Positions 11,525-26,149 of a DNA stretch of 64,000 nucleotides are shown here, in pieces. How positions within the stretch are numbered: the first letter of the stretch is position 1; each line of letters begins with the position of its first letter. A model generated the notes under the pieces. The model did no database searches, was not told the origin of the DNA, and saw only the letters and a list, made by a program, of their open reading frames with translations. Origin of the DNA: Lindgomyces ingoldianus (lineage: Eukaryota > Ascomycota > Dothideomycetes > Pleosporales > Lindgomycetaceae); assembly GCF_010093535.1 (NCBI RefSeq), contig NW_022985188.1:563686-627685 (forward strand). The letters are read 5' to 3'. A program made the position numbers and the translations under genes.

Positions 11525-12264
11525 TAGAAGATAAGGAGGAGAGGAAGACAGGGAGGTTAGTGTATACTAGGTCAGATGATGTAATCGGCGATGAGTTAGA
11601 GGTTGGGGAAGATATGTGCGTGGGATCAAAACATGGTGATTTGGGCCTTGCAGCCGGCGGCATTTGTTGCTGAAGACTTTGTTCAGTCTTTGTGGACACG
11701 CTGGGTTAGGGAGGGAAGAGGCGGTGATGATGGGCGCTTGGAAGAGGGGAGTCGGCTATGTGTAGGTGTTTATTTAGCTGTTTTGAAGCGCGCCGAAGGG
11801 GGATCTCTTGTTGGTGAAATGTAAGTGTATAGTATGCTTAACTTATTTCCTATCCTTCGAAGTGATCTACCGCTGCCTAGGTGATGAATAGAGTATCATG
11901 TGATGCGATAAGCAGCTAGCTACTAACTTAGCTCGTTCCTTCCGCCACATCGCGCCACACCCATCTCGCCAATCGCAGATCGCGGACGTCTTGCAGCTTA
12001 CGCATCGCGCTACGTCATACAGACAACAGGGTGGCATGCGGCGCAACGACTTCATCATAAACCTGCTTGCCAAGGACTGCCTTGCTTTGTTCACCCCGCG
12101 TAATTCACTTAAAAACAGCCCGCCGATCTCCAATCCTTAGCCTCTTCCAACGAAGCACGTTTGTATTTACAAGTCGACAGCCTCACGTAATTGCCCACGT
12201 TCCACGACAATTACTACACGCTAGAAGCAGACATCTCCAACTTAAGAAGGGGCAGATTTCACGA
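11525..12264. other. Intergenic upstream of the Pmp3-type gene
   Basis: 740 bp without a supported gene. Frames are short and interrupted. Confidence 0.4.
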
Positions 12265-12826
12265 ATGCAACACTCAAACGACGACAACATGATCTCAGCC
12301 ATTCTTCTCATTCTAATCACTATCTTTGGTGAGTTTTCTAAGATTTCCAGGTGTTAGGGTGCATTTCAGGAAGCTGGGTGGGTGCTGATTTTTGGGATAG
12401 TGCCACCAGTGGGTGTCTTCCTCGTTGCAGGATGTGGCATGGATTTATTCATTAACATCCTATTAACGCTTCTGGGGTATGTTGTTCCCATCTCCTACTT
12501 AACTTATTGTGCATTACCTGCTGGCCTTGCTAGATGTTGAAGCGATAGGGTTCTCTTAGCAATTTCACGAACTTCCCCAACCCCTCTATTCTCTAATCAC
12601 AGACCTCCAAACCCCAATTCAAGTTTCACACGTTTCTCTTAACTAGCAATGCTATGCTAATACCGGGTACAGTTACTTCCCCGGCCACATACACGCCTTC
12701 TACATCGAATACGTATACTACAAGCGCCGCGACGAAGCCCGAGCTGGCATTTACGACAGTCGACGTGCACCAGGGGTATACAGTGAGAACGTACAGAGGG
12801 GCGGTGGGGGATATGGTACGATGTAG
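12265..12826 (+). CDS. Pmp3-family plasma membrane proteolipid
   Basis: Three small exons, 12265-12328, 12401-12476 and 12673-12826, 97 aa. Introns 12329-12400 (GTGAGT...ATAG) and 12477-12672 (GTATGT...ACAG) join exactly to give the family core: ILLILITIFVPPVGVFLV, then AGCGMDLFINILLTLLGYFP and GHIHAFYIEYVYYKRR. Pmp3 proteins are tiny two-span plasma-membrane proteins; loss in yeast hyperpolarises the membrane and causes cation sensitivity, and homologues respond to salt and cold. The usual length is 52-60 aa, with longer fungal homologues carrying a tail. Here a polar Arg/Gly/Tyr-rich tail of about 35 aa follows the second span. The gene is easy to miss because no exon exceeds 155 nt. Confidence 0.85.
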
Positions 12827-13883
12827 ACTTCACATCAGACCCTTCCAGTCGAAGGATCAAGTGTTCGAGATTGTAAATGGTAGTAGAAGGGAGCTAAGGA
12901 TAGGGATCAATTTGCAAGGCTAAACATACTAGAGCAGGGGAGGGGAGTAAGAAAGCGTTCAAGGAGTTTGCACAATGTTTCAAATGTGAATAATATTAGT
13001 GTAAGAGGAGCTAGGCTAGCTTATAGACCGAGCTTCATAGAGTATTCTGTGAAGTTTTCGGAATTTCTAGGTTGACCTCGTGCGGTAGTCCATATAAAAA
13101 AAAGGATCACCGTGCAGCTTCTGTCACCGAGTTTCCCATATTTTAGTGCAAACTATCACTAGTAGATTAACTACTCCATATTAGCTTACTCGTTTGGTCT
13201 ACCGTTGAAACCACAAACGTTCGTCATGTAAGTGCACCTAACTCCCCAACTTTAGACCTCGAGCGCTTCAACCACGGTAAAAATGGAAGCAAAGTAAAAA
13301 GCGAACCCTTCAACGCCGACCTAAATATTTTCCCTGTCATCAAGCTCACTACCTTCTTTCCAGGTCAAAAACTACCACTTTCGCGATCTATGGAAACAAC
13401 ATGATAAGACTACCTATCTATATCCTAATACTCTTTCTGCGCTTAATCTACCCACTCTAACATCCGCCTATCTATCTAATAATGAAGTCCTTGGTCCTCA
13501 TTACACACCTCGCCTTCAAATACTCGTTCTTAGTTAGTGTACTCGTTTGTGTAGAGTAAGTTGTTCTTCACCTGAGAGAGGAGAGGTAGAGAGCGATTGT
13601 AGGCATGAGGAGAAGAGGGAATAGGAACCGAAACGATGTAGAGTGGACGGCGGATAAAATCGGGGGGATTAGTAACTGAGTGGGCTTTGAAGGGGCGAAG
13701 ATGTTTGATTGCAACTCAACCCATCTAGCCTAAAAGAAGAAATCTCCTCTGCGTCCCACTAAACCTATGAACTAGCCCCCATTGAAAGCAAGCTGGCAGT
13801 ATCAATAACCCCCATACACCCACTCACTTGTCTCACCCCATCCATCCACGACCTGCAGATTCTAAGCTTAGTCATTGTAAACC
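12827..13883. other. Intergenic between convergent genes
   Basis: About 1.06 kb between the Pmp3-type gene (plus) and the unknown 995-aa gene (minus), so it holds two 3' ends. No supported gene; AT-rich patches around 13140-13560. Confidence 0.4.
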
Positions 13884-16800
13884 TCAGACCATCATATCCC
13901 TCAAACCCTCCACCATACTAAGACCAACTCTTGAATCATGTCTCCTTCCCACACTACTCACAACTCTTGTACTGGCATTCGTACCAACTCCCACGCTTTC
14001 CGTGTCCCAATCCATCTCGCTCTCCTGGCTATCCTCCAAAAACAATCTCTCATATGCCCTCGCTTCGTCATCTGCACCATCTAAATTAATACTAGCAACC
14101 TTGCTTTTCTCCTCTTTCTCGGCTAAGAAACGCGAGTAGTTGGCTTGGATTTCATTTTGGTCGAGTAGAGTCGAGGTTTCCTTGGCCTGCTCGTATTCCA
14201 TCTTGCTATCTGCACGGGACGGTGATCGCGATAGTGAAGGAGAAGCCAGCTTCGCAGGCACAGCATCATTGAGCACGGAGCATTCGTCTGTAGCGTGCCC
14301 AACCTTGGTATCTAAACTCGATGATGGCGACGGAGAAGCTAACACTTCATACACTGCACTATTTGTGGGCGTGTATCCATTTGCAGCAGAGGCGCTGAGA
14401 TTGCTAATATGAGCTTCGATGCTCAGGCCCGGCTCTGGAGAGCCCTCAGTGGAGGTACTGGGTTTCTCCTTCGGAGAGCCAGGCAGGTGCGGAATCTTTA
14501 TCTGAACCTTCTTTCGGCCTTGGAACACCATTCTCTTGACACTGCCCTTCTTCTTTAAAGCCGGCATGACTTTGCTCGCTGAGGCGGACGCAGCATACGC
14601 CCGTGACTTATTAGGGATTGCATGAATGAGCTCTTTCTCGTTGTCTTCGGAACCCATCACCGTCTCAAACCATCCAGGGTGGTCGTTCCTCGGCGAAGCA
14701 ACACTGCGACTAGCCTCCCCCATCTTCCCTGTCGTAACATCCACCATACCAGGCACAAGCTCGTCATCCCACTCATCGTCGCCATCAGCATCGTCCATTG
14801 CCGTGTCCCACGGAAGAAAGTATAAGCTTGGGTCAATGCGGTCACTAAGCCGCTGGCGCTTCGCAGCGAGCTCGAGATCCATGTGTTCGAATTGATCGAG
14901 GGCGAGGCGTTGGCTTTGGAAGGCAGCGGGCGTCTCGAATAAAGCGGCGGCAGAGGCTTGCTTGGTCGCTTTGCGCTTTTTGCAGAAATTCCACTTGGAG
15001 TCGCCCATGGGCTTGTTTCCGAGAAGCACGCTGTAGGGTTTTGCAATCTTGGGGTCTTTTGTGGAATGATCTTGGGTTGGATGCTGCTCACTAGTTTCGT
15101 TGGACTGTTTTGGCTTCGTTGAAATGGATGGATCAATACGAAAATCCTCCTGTAATCTGTCGAAGCAGTCGATACTGTCTCCAGTGACTGTTCTCCGGCC
15201 ACACTCATTCGAGTCGGGTAGACGGTAGCAGTGGGAGTTATCTAGATAACTCCCAATAGTCCGTGTAGTTTTGGTTGTCAACTCCGCAGGAGGGGTAGGC
15301 ATGCGGCTGGTGGTACAATTGATGATAGCTTCAAGTTCCCCCTCCAGGCGTGCTGTTCTTGGCGAGATCGGACTCTCATTGCGGCATAACAGGACTAGCT
15401 CCTTGGCGTCGTTTGTCTTGCCAGCACAATCAAGCCTACAAAGCTTTTGAGATAGGTGAGCGTCCTCCCCTGGAAGACGGTTTTGGTTGAGCCCATCGAC
15501 TTGGCTAAGTACCTCGTCCGTAAAGTTGGCACACGACCACAGAGAACTGTTTCGTGAGACCGATAGTCGCGTGATGGCATTTAGTGCTGGTGAATCCACC
15601 TCGCGCATGACCATTAGTGGCAAAGCCGATGACCCAAGTCTTGGCTTTGGCACAGGTCCACATTTTGATAAAGGGGTGCTTGAGTAAGATGGTAACCAAG
15701 AACTCACTCGGGGGGTCTTCTGGGGGGTTTCTTCTTGTTCAGGACTTAAATGCACAGAGACCGCGTCGTCGCTAGAAGGGCTAGAATAAGGGGCATATGG
15801 AATCTTGATTTCGGGACTCCAGAAGCGATTTGGAACGTCGGCAAGACCGTGATTCTGAGTCCTTGGAGTGACCTCTAATTTAAGGCAATATCGGGTTGTT
15901 TGTTCGAATCGAACTCCAAAAGGGAACTGCATAGTAATAGCCGCAGATAGAGTCGTTTCTATCGCCCTAGAGCCTTTCGAGCTCCCATTGTAAAGAGCCA
16001 ACAGCCTTTCGCGACCGTCGTATGATTCGCGGTCAGGTACAATTGCCCGAAATCCTTGAATGTTGTCGTCCCACTCCAAACCTAGAGGCGTTGGTTCCAC
16101 ATAGTAGACAGGATAAAGCGCCGGGGGAGGGAATGCAGACCCAAGATATGGTTCCTTGTAATCAGGGACAATACGGTACTCTTTTCCCGGTGGAAGTTTG
16201 AGGGGGACATTAATGAAGTCGACAGCGGGCGGAAACCATGTTACTTCACCAGAGACCAAAATGCTACCCTTGACTGAACTGCAGGTGAAGCTGACCTCCA
16301 AGCTTGGCCGCGGAAATCTATCAATAAAACAATCTCTGGTTCTCAGAAAGTAGCAAATGGTCCTGGGAAGGTCACGTGAGGATATGAGCCATCCGTAGTT
16401 GAGGTTGGCTTCAGCGTCGTAGAATCGACCAATCATCTCATGCACAAGTGCAGAGATGTCGATGTCAATGTATCGCGGGTTCCGTTCAGAAATGAATTCT
16501 GTAAGACGAGTCGCCAGGAAGTATTCATTGACAAAATCTAGAAACCGACATCAGCGTGGATCTTATGTGGTTCCTAATCCCGGAAATTAGGGGAAGAAAG
16601 GACTAGGAGGACTAGTAGGACTGTGTGTAAAACTTTAGGGTGAAATGGAACACACCGTTGGAGTCCCGTAGCTGCTCGGCAAAGGCGTGCAAGACAATAT
16701 CGCGAACTTGATTTTCGATGGCGTCCTTGAACATGGTCTCCCACACCGCGATCTCAGCTGCCTGGCGATAGGACAGTCCCTTCCAGCAAGACACCACGTC

Positions 16801-16989
16801 GAGGTGGCTCACGGGGAAATTCCGGTCAGTCGAGCGTCGAACTTGAGGGCAATATACATCAGATACCCTGGCCTTGTTGGATGCTGAGAGACCGTGTAGA
16901 CAGAAGTCGACATCGAGGGAATTGAGAAGCTCGCGAAACGTTGGAGAGCTGGCATGGCTTCGGGGAGATGGGTGAGCGTGGTAGGCCAT
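13884..16989 (-). CDS. Unknown 995-aa fungal protein
   Basis: Two exons on the minus strand, 16989-16656 and 16537-13884. The intron 16655-16538 (GTGTGT...CTAG) joins DSN-DFVNEYFLATRL. The start chosen is the ATG of MAYHAHPSPRS at 16989; an in-frame ATG also lies at 17052. The first third looks folded (GRFYDAEANLNYGWLISSRD, LEVSFTCSSVKGSILVSGEV). The rest is Ser/Pro-rich and disordered, with basic clusters that could be nuclear signals (KKRKATKQ, AAKRQRL, ALKKKGSVKR) and an acidic patch (DDADGDDEWDD). I do not recognise the family. A nuclear or chromatin role is only a guess from the basic clusters. Confidence 0.7.
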
Positions 16990-17295
16990 GACTGCGGGGA
17001 GGTATTGAAGGCTAGCAAATGTTCTACAAGAATTGATGTTGTAACGAGCCAAAGCAATACAACTTGAATGATGTAGTGGGGTGAGCGGGCAGAGAGGCGA
17101 AGCTGGAAACGAAACAACAAAGAGAATGGAAGGACGATCCTGATGGGGCAGCAGCGGGTGGACTCAGGCCGCTGGTTGATATAGCCTGCCGCTGGAAGCG
17201 GCAATGATGGCAGTTACGCCCAGCGCTGATGCTCCATAGCCCTCGACGCTCTTGCGACCTCGGAAAGGAGGCTAGTCTGGCAAAGTCAGTGCGCT
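16990..17295. other. Short intergenic spacer
   Basis: 306 bp between the stop of the kinase gene and the start of the unknown 995-aa gene, both on minus. It should contain the latter's promoter. No clear motif is seen. Confidence 0.4.
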
Positions 17296-18941
17296 TTAGA
17301 CGGCATCCATAGTCGCACGTGTAGTTAGTCTACGATGGACATCAGCAGTGTAAGTAAGGTATTGTGAAAGGAAGCTGCATACCGCTCGTTCTTGTTACCG
17401 AGCTTAGATATTTGCAGGAAAGCATCTACACCGAAGCCCTCAAGACTGTGAATCTCGAGGCTTCCAGCCCAATACTCTGTTTGGATCTGTCAAGGTACGA
17501 ACCACTAGGACACGCGACCACTTACCAGAGTATACCCTTGACATGGGTAATCCAATCCCAAGGCGAAGGTCTGGTGGTCGACTGGTGAGGGTAAACAGGG
17601 ATCCGTGATGTTGGCTGGAGTCACTGTATTTGGATTTCTTGCCATGCTTCTTGTGGACATCTTGCGATTGATCTCCAGGGATTTGAAGTTCTTGCATGGT
17701 ACCAAGCAGCCTGGGGACCCGAGCAAGATTTTCTAGCCTTCGTTCCCGACGCGGGCCTTTGCTGAAGCTCCAAAGATGTGGTAGAACCTCTGTGGGAATG
17801 CCGCCTCCTTGATCAGATATTCTAATAATCACGTGTTGGGCAGTCTCGCAGATCAGGACCTCTATTGGCGGAGGCACTGCGTCTTTGAATTTCCTTTGCT
17901 CGATAACAGCCTGGATTGAGTTCCGGAGTAGTTCTCCCACGATGTACTCCAGGTGGCTCAGAATATAGGGGAATGTAGCATCTAGATGGCCTCTGACTTG
18001 TATTTCTGGAATTGCCAGGTGAGAGCCATATGCTCGTTTGACCAGCTCTTGGGTGGTTTTGCCACATCGCTCGACAATCTCCTTTGCGTTGCACCGCAAG
18101 AAGATCTCACCTACTGCTTCCGCATTGGGGTCGTGCACAGGTTGCGCGTGGGGAAAGTGCCAGGGAGAGTTGAAAGTTTCGGTGAGTGCCAGGTGCTGTT
18201 CCGCTATTACCCGACGCGATATCCGCTGTGGCTCTATTAGGGATATCCAGGACAAGTTGGGGAAGTGGCATTGCCCTACCGATCTCAACATGGTGTTCAT
18301 AAACTTGTCGGTTTCCTCAGGCTTCATAAGACCCCGCACTTCAAGCACGCCAATGGCCAGTCTGGGGATGACGGTGGCATGCTCTTTCAGAGTCTCTTCT
18401 AGAACTTTGCAGTATTTGTCATTATCCTCCAAAGAGCGGATTTCAGGAATGCGACGAAAGCGCTCGAAGGCGCGCAAATAAAGCTCGTAGACATGGGCGA
18501 GGTGGGGGTTGGCAACAACCACATATGGAAGGGTCTGAATATCGCGCAGCCGGTGGGCTATCCTGTATTACTCCCGTGAGTGCCGATAGAGCAGAGCAGT
18601 GAGGGTGATGAACCTCGTGGGCAATTCCAGCCTGCAGTAGTTGGCCGAGTCAATCAGTCGAGCCTCGGTAAGAGTGCGACCGAAAAAGGTCAGTCGACGC
18701 AGACTTATAGGGCGGGCTTCTCGCTGCACCCATCTACGAGCAAAGGTCAATTGGGGCAAGATGGGTGGGTGGAGTGGAAGCTTTACTCGTCGAGAGCAGA
18801 CGAAGGTCTCCAAGTCGGAGGTACAGCGGTGGCATGCGCACTTCTCACATGGGACGGGACAGCAAAAATTCTACGAGGAGCTCGAAGGCAGCGTGAGGAA
18901 CTCCTCACAGTGCCAAACAGAGTCTTCCTGCCCAGGATCAT
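17296..18941 (-). CDS. Mitochondrial PDK/BCKDK-family protein kinase
   Basis: Five minus-strand exons: 18941-18787, 18733-18614, 18562-17526, 17476-17383 and 17329-17296, total 479 aa, with introns of 49-53 nt. Exon 1 encodes an Arg/Ser-rich presequence starting MILGRKTLFG. Family blocks follow: FGRTLTEARLID, ELPTRIAHRLRDIQTLPYV, N-box GELLRNSIQAVIE (Asn about 306), G1 box DQGGGIP (about 343-349), G2 box GIGLPMSRVYS (about 427-437), and terminal LQISKLGNKNE. These kinases have a GHKL ATP-binding fold and phosphorylate E1-alpha of pyruvate or branched-chain 2-oxoacid dehydrogenase in the matrix, switching it off. Which complex is targeted cannot be decided here. Oddity: about 80 polar residues separate the G1 and G2 boxes. 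Confidence 0.92.
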
Positions 18942-19742
18942 GACTGGGGGTGGGGGGTGGGCTGAGGAGGAGAATGGTGGTGGGGAAGGTTAAATCATCG
19001 TCAGATGTGAAAAAGGATATCTGAAGCCTGAGCCTGCAGCCGGCCGTGAGAGGAAAAAAGAAAACGCAGAGCCCCAATGGGAACTCGGGCATAGCGTGAT
19101 TGGTGCGGGGCCACGGGGGTCCGCAGCATGGCGAAGGTGCTGGAGCTGGGGGGGGGGGAGCGATGATGGCATTTCGTTCTTGACAGCTACGAGCGTTTGC
19201 AGCTGTCTGCGTCTGCGACTCTTGATTCACAGCTTGCTCAGTCTTGCATGGGCGTCGTTGGTCTGCGTTCGTTTGATGCATGACGTCCATTTGATTGACT
19301 CTTGGGCGCGCTGTCTCGACACCTTAGGTAAGCGTTGAGCCGCAGCCTGCGCATGCGGTGAATCCCCCAGCAGCTGTATCAATATATATCAATCGCCTCG
19401 CGTCTTTGCGCACCCTGCAAAGGGCCTGTTCAAAACATTCCGTGTAGTCCCGTGCATGCAGCTTTCCTGGGGTCTTTCTCACCAGCGTCCGGCGTCATTG
19501 TCCTCCGCCACCTTTTAGCGAGACCCGCGAGCCTCCAGGGCTCCATCCTAACCAGGCACTGGCGACACTTGCGCTGGTAACCTCGACCGTCACTCTTCAC
19601 CTCGGCCACACGCGCCCCCAGTTCTCGTCTTCTGCCTTGAGTGCGAGCCCCGTCTCCTGCCCCGCTCCCTTCTTCTGCTCGCACTAACTGCCTCTTGCGC
19701 AGCCCAAACCCTCCCCCCCCTCCCCCCACTGCTACAAAAATC
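18942..19742. promoter_or_regulatory. Divergent promoter between kinase and deubiquitinase genes
   Basis: 801 bp between two divergently transcribed genes, so it must serve both promoters. It contains a G-run of ten (about 19149-19158) and C/T-rich leader sequence just before the deubiquitinase start. No factor site is assigned. Confidence 0.5.
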
Positions 19743-23526
<3,784 letters not shown>

Positions 23527-24159
23527 TCCGTCTTTTTCCATACTTTGCTTATGCTGGTGTGTGTAGGATGCACTGTGGTGTCAGAATAGGAGTGCCACGC
23601 CCGTCACACTTGTTTTCAAATAGGCGTACGGTGGATCCACAACATGGCGAGGCGGGTTTGTTTCTCGGACCGGACTCAGGCGTGAGCGATCTTGTGCATA
23701 TCTAGATTATGGTGTGATTCTGAGAAGGTTTGATCCGTAACTTCTGCTGCTTGGTAGATTCGCGCGGCGTTGAGGAGAAGGAATGAGTGCGAGGAGCTTG
23801 GAGTGAGGTGGTACACGGGTGAAGGGGGTTTGGATTTTGGGGCGCTGGTCTAGGGGGGGGGGATGATGGATAGCGTCAGGGAAAGCACACGAGGAACATC
23901 TATAGCAGTCAAAAATGCATTTGCGAAACCGTAAGTTATTCCCACAAGACATCTTGCCTTGCACTCGTTAATCATGACGGCACTTCACGTTGATTGGTCA
24001 CCGCGCCCATCTTTTTTTTCATTGGCCAATAGGCCCCTGTCCGCCAAGTTTCCGTAGAAACATTCTTCCGACCCCCCTGCAACTTCCAGCTGTCGATATC
24101 GCGAAAGTCGTGTGTTGCCCTAGCATTGCCTTTCAATCCTGCCACCAACCCCATCAACA
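23527..24159. other. Intergenic, no gene seen
   Basis: 633 bp between the deubiquitinase and p24 genes, with short frames only. It includes a G-run at about 23853-23861. Confidence 0.4.
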
Positions 24160-25118
24160 ATGCAGACATTTCTCGCTCTATCTACCCTGCTAGCTTTCTG
24201 TGTCTCTGCTGTGCAGGGTACAGCGCTGACGTATAAGCTCGATGCGAATGAGAAGGCCTGTTTCTTCTCCGATGTCGAGCACAAGGGGACCAAGGTTGCT
24301 TTTTACTTCGCGGTATGTACAAATGATACAATTTCGGACTCCAATTACTTAACCTCTGACTCAACATACCTTCTATTACCTCCCTGTACCCACAATCTAC
24401 CAAAGCAAGGTTGTTTGCTGACTGGCAGTGCTGCAATAGGTCCAATCCGGCGGCTCCTTCGATGTCGACTACTCAGTCGTAGGACCCAACGAGAAAGCCA
24501 TTCTAGACGGGACAAAGGAGAGACAAGGAGATTTTGTTTTCACTGCCAATGATCCCGGAGAATATAGGTTTTGCTTTAATAATGAGATGAGCACTTTTGC
24601 GGAGAAGATGGTGGATTTTGAGATTGCTGTAAGGCCTTCTTCGCGCCCTACTCCCCTACCTTCTATCTTCCCTCTCATATACATACCACTGCATGACATC
24701 AAACTTCCGTTATTCCGTGCTAAATCTCGAAAGCTGACAAATTTTCCCTTCATGTAGGTCGAAAACGAGAACCGCGCCCAACTTCCCTCGAAGCAGGGCT
24801 CCACCCCCGAACAAACTTCCGTCCTCGAGGAATCGATCCTCAAGCTCTCCGCGCAACTCTCCACTATCTCCCGGAATCAGAAGTACTTCAGAACTCGCGA
24901 GAACCGGAACTTCAGCACTGTGCGCAGCACAGAGAAACGCATTTTCAATTTCAGCATTATTGAGGGATGCATGATGGTTACAATGGCGGGACTTCAAGTC
25001 TTTGTTGTTCGGTTCTTTTTCCAGGGCGCGCGGAAAGGTGGGTTCATAGTTTCGTTGGTTGGGTTTTGTTTTGCGCGAGAGGAAATGAGATGCTAACGTA
25101 TTCATAGGATACGTGTGA
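24160..25118 (+). CDS. p24/EMP24-GP25L-GOLD cargo receptor (Erp type)
   Basis: Four exons, 24160-24312, 24440-24628, 24758-25037 and 25108-25118, 210 aa. An N-terminal signal peptide (MQTFLALSTLLAFCVSAVQG) is followed by a GOLD domain (ACFFSDVEHKGTKVAFYFA, GEYRFCFNNEMST), a coiled-coil linker (RTRENRNFSTVRSTEKRIF) and one membrane span (IIEGCMMVTMAGLQVFVVRF) with the short tail FQGARKGYV. The last coding exon contributes only the final residues. p24 proteins cycle between ER and Golgi in COPII/COPI vesicles and help package GPI-anchored and other cargo. The tail lacks a KKXX signal, which fits Erp-type members that depend on partner p24 subunits. The Erp subtype is judged by general resemblance only. 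Confidence 0.88.
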
Positions 25119-26149
25119 ACGACATTTGTTCTGAGAGGGGCGAGGCAATCCTAGGTGGTGTTAAGATAACGTGGGGGGACATCGGAACGACTGGTCTGTC
25201 TGGGTATGCATGGCGCCTTGTGATGGTGCAATTGGGCATCAATGATTGTCCTGGCTTTGGGTTTTGGGAGTCAACACAGGCAGGTATAATTGAGTTCTAT
25301 CGGAGCATTCAAGAACTACCTTGGTCGTACTTTGATCCTCACTTCGTCTTTCGTCGCGTTTTTTTATTTCATCTATCCAATCTTGTGACCTCCACTATAG
25401 ACAGACATATTCGGTATGAGCCGTACCAGGAAGTATTGTAGCCCCTTTTAGCGGCTCTTCAGCGCAACAATCATCGAGTACGCTCTTCGTCACGATATCA
25501 ATCTCTTAAGGTCAGGTGTATCGACTCGGTGGGGAAAGGGAAAGAGAAGGTAGTATTAGTACTTGGCTTGCGCAAAAAGTGAACGAGGGAGATAGGTTCC
25601 GACCAGCAGTTACATGATTCCGGTACGTTTGTGGCCAGATATGGTCCTTGAGGGCAGTGCAGCATGATGAATGCTCATGTTGTATGAAGAGGTGGTAAAT
25701 ACGCGGCTTACCCTATCACTTGTGCGCTATGTTAAGAGGAAGGTGAGTCTCTTCCGCTGCTCTCTCACTGTTTGCAAGACTCCACGAACATCAACTCCAT
25801 GCAGGCGGTACCCATAGCTAGCGTCAACTTGTTTTAACACAATTTGGTCACGTGGGTGGCAAGAAAAGTAGCCCGCTCTAACATCTATTCGCCGATTCCA
25901 GAGCGGAGAGTTGCTCTCCTACAGCCTTTCACTGGGTGTCGGCAAGGCTCCACAAACTTCTAATTCCATCCATCATGTGGCCAGCCCTCGACGGCCAGCG
26001 CCAGCTCCGGAGCGTAGTGAAAGAAAGGAGGTATCTTGGCGGCAGTTTTCAAAGGTCGTCCGAGTCAATTGAAAGGTTCTATCTCCATTTTCAAGTGATA
26101 TCGACATTTCTCTTCTTCACACACTCGACATCATCCAACCAGTGACATC
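25119..26149. other. Intergenic, no gene seen
   Basis: About 1 kb with no supported gene. The 200 bp before 26150 are C/T-rich, as expected of a leader. Confidence 0.4.
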
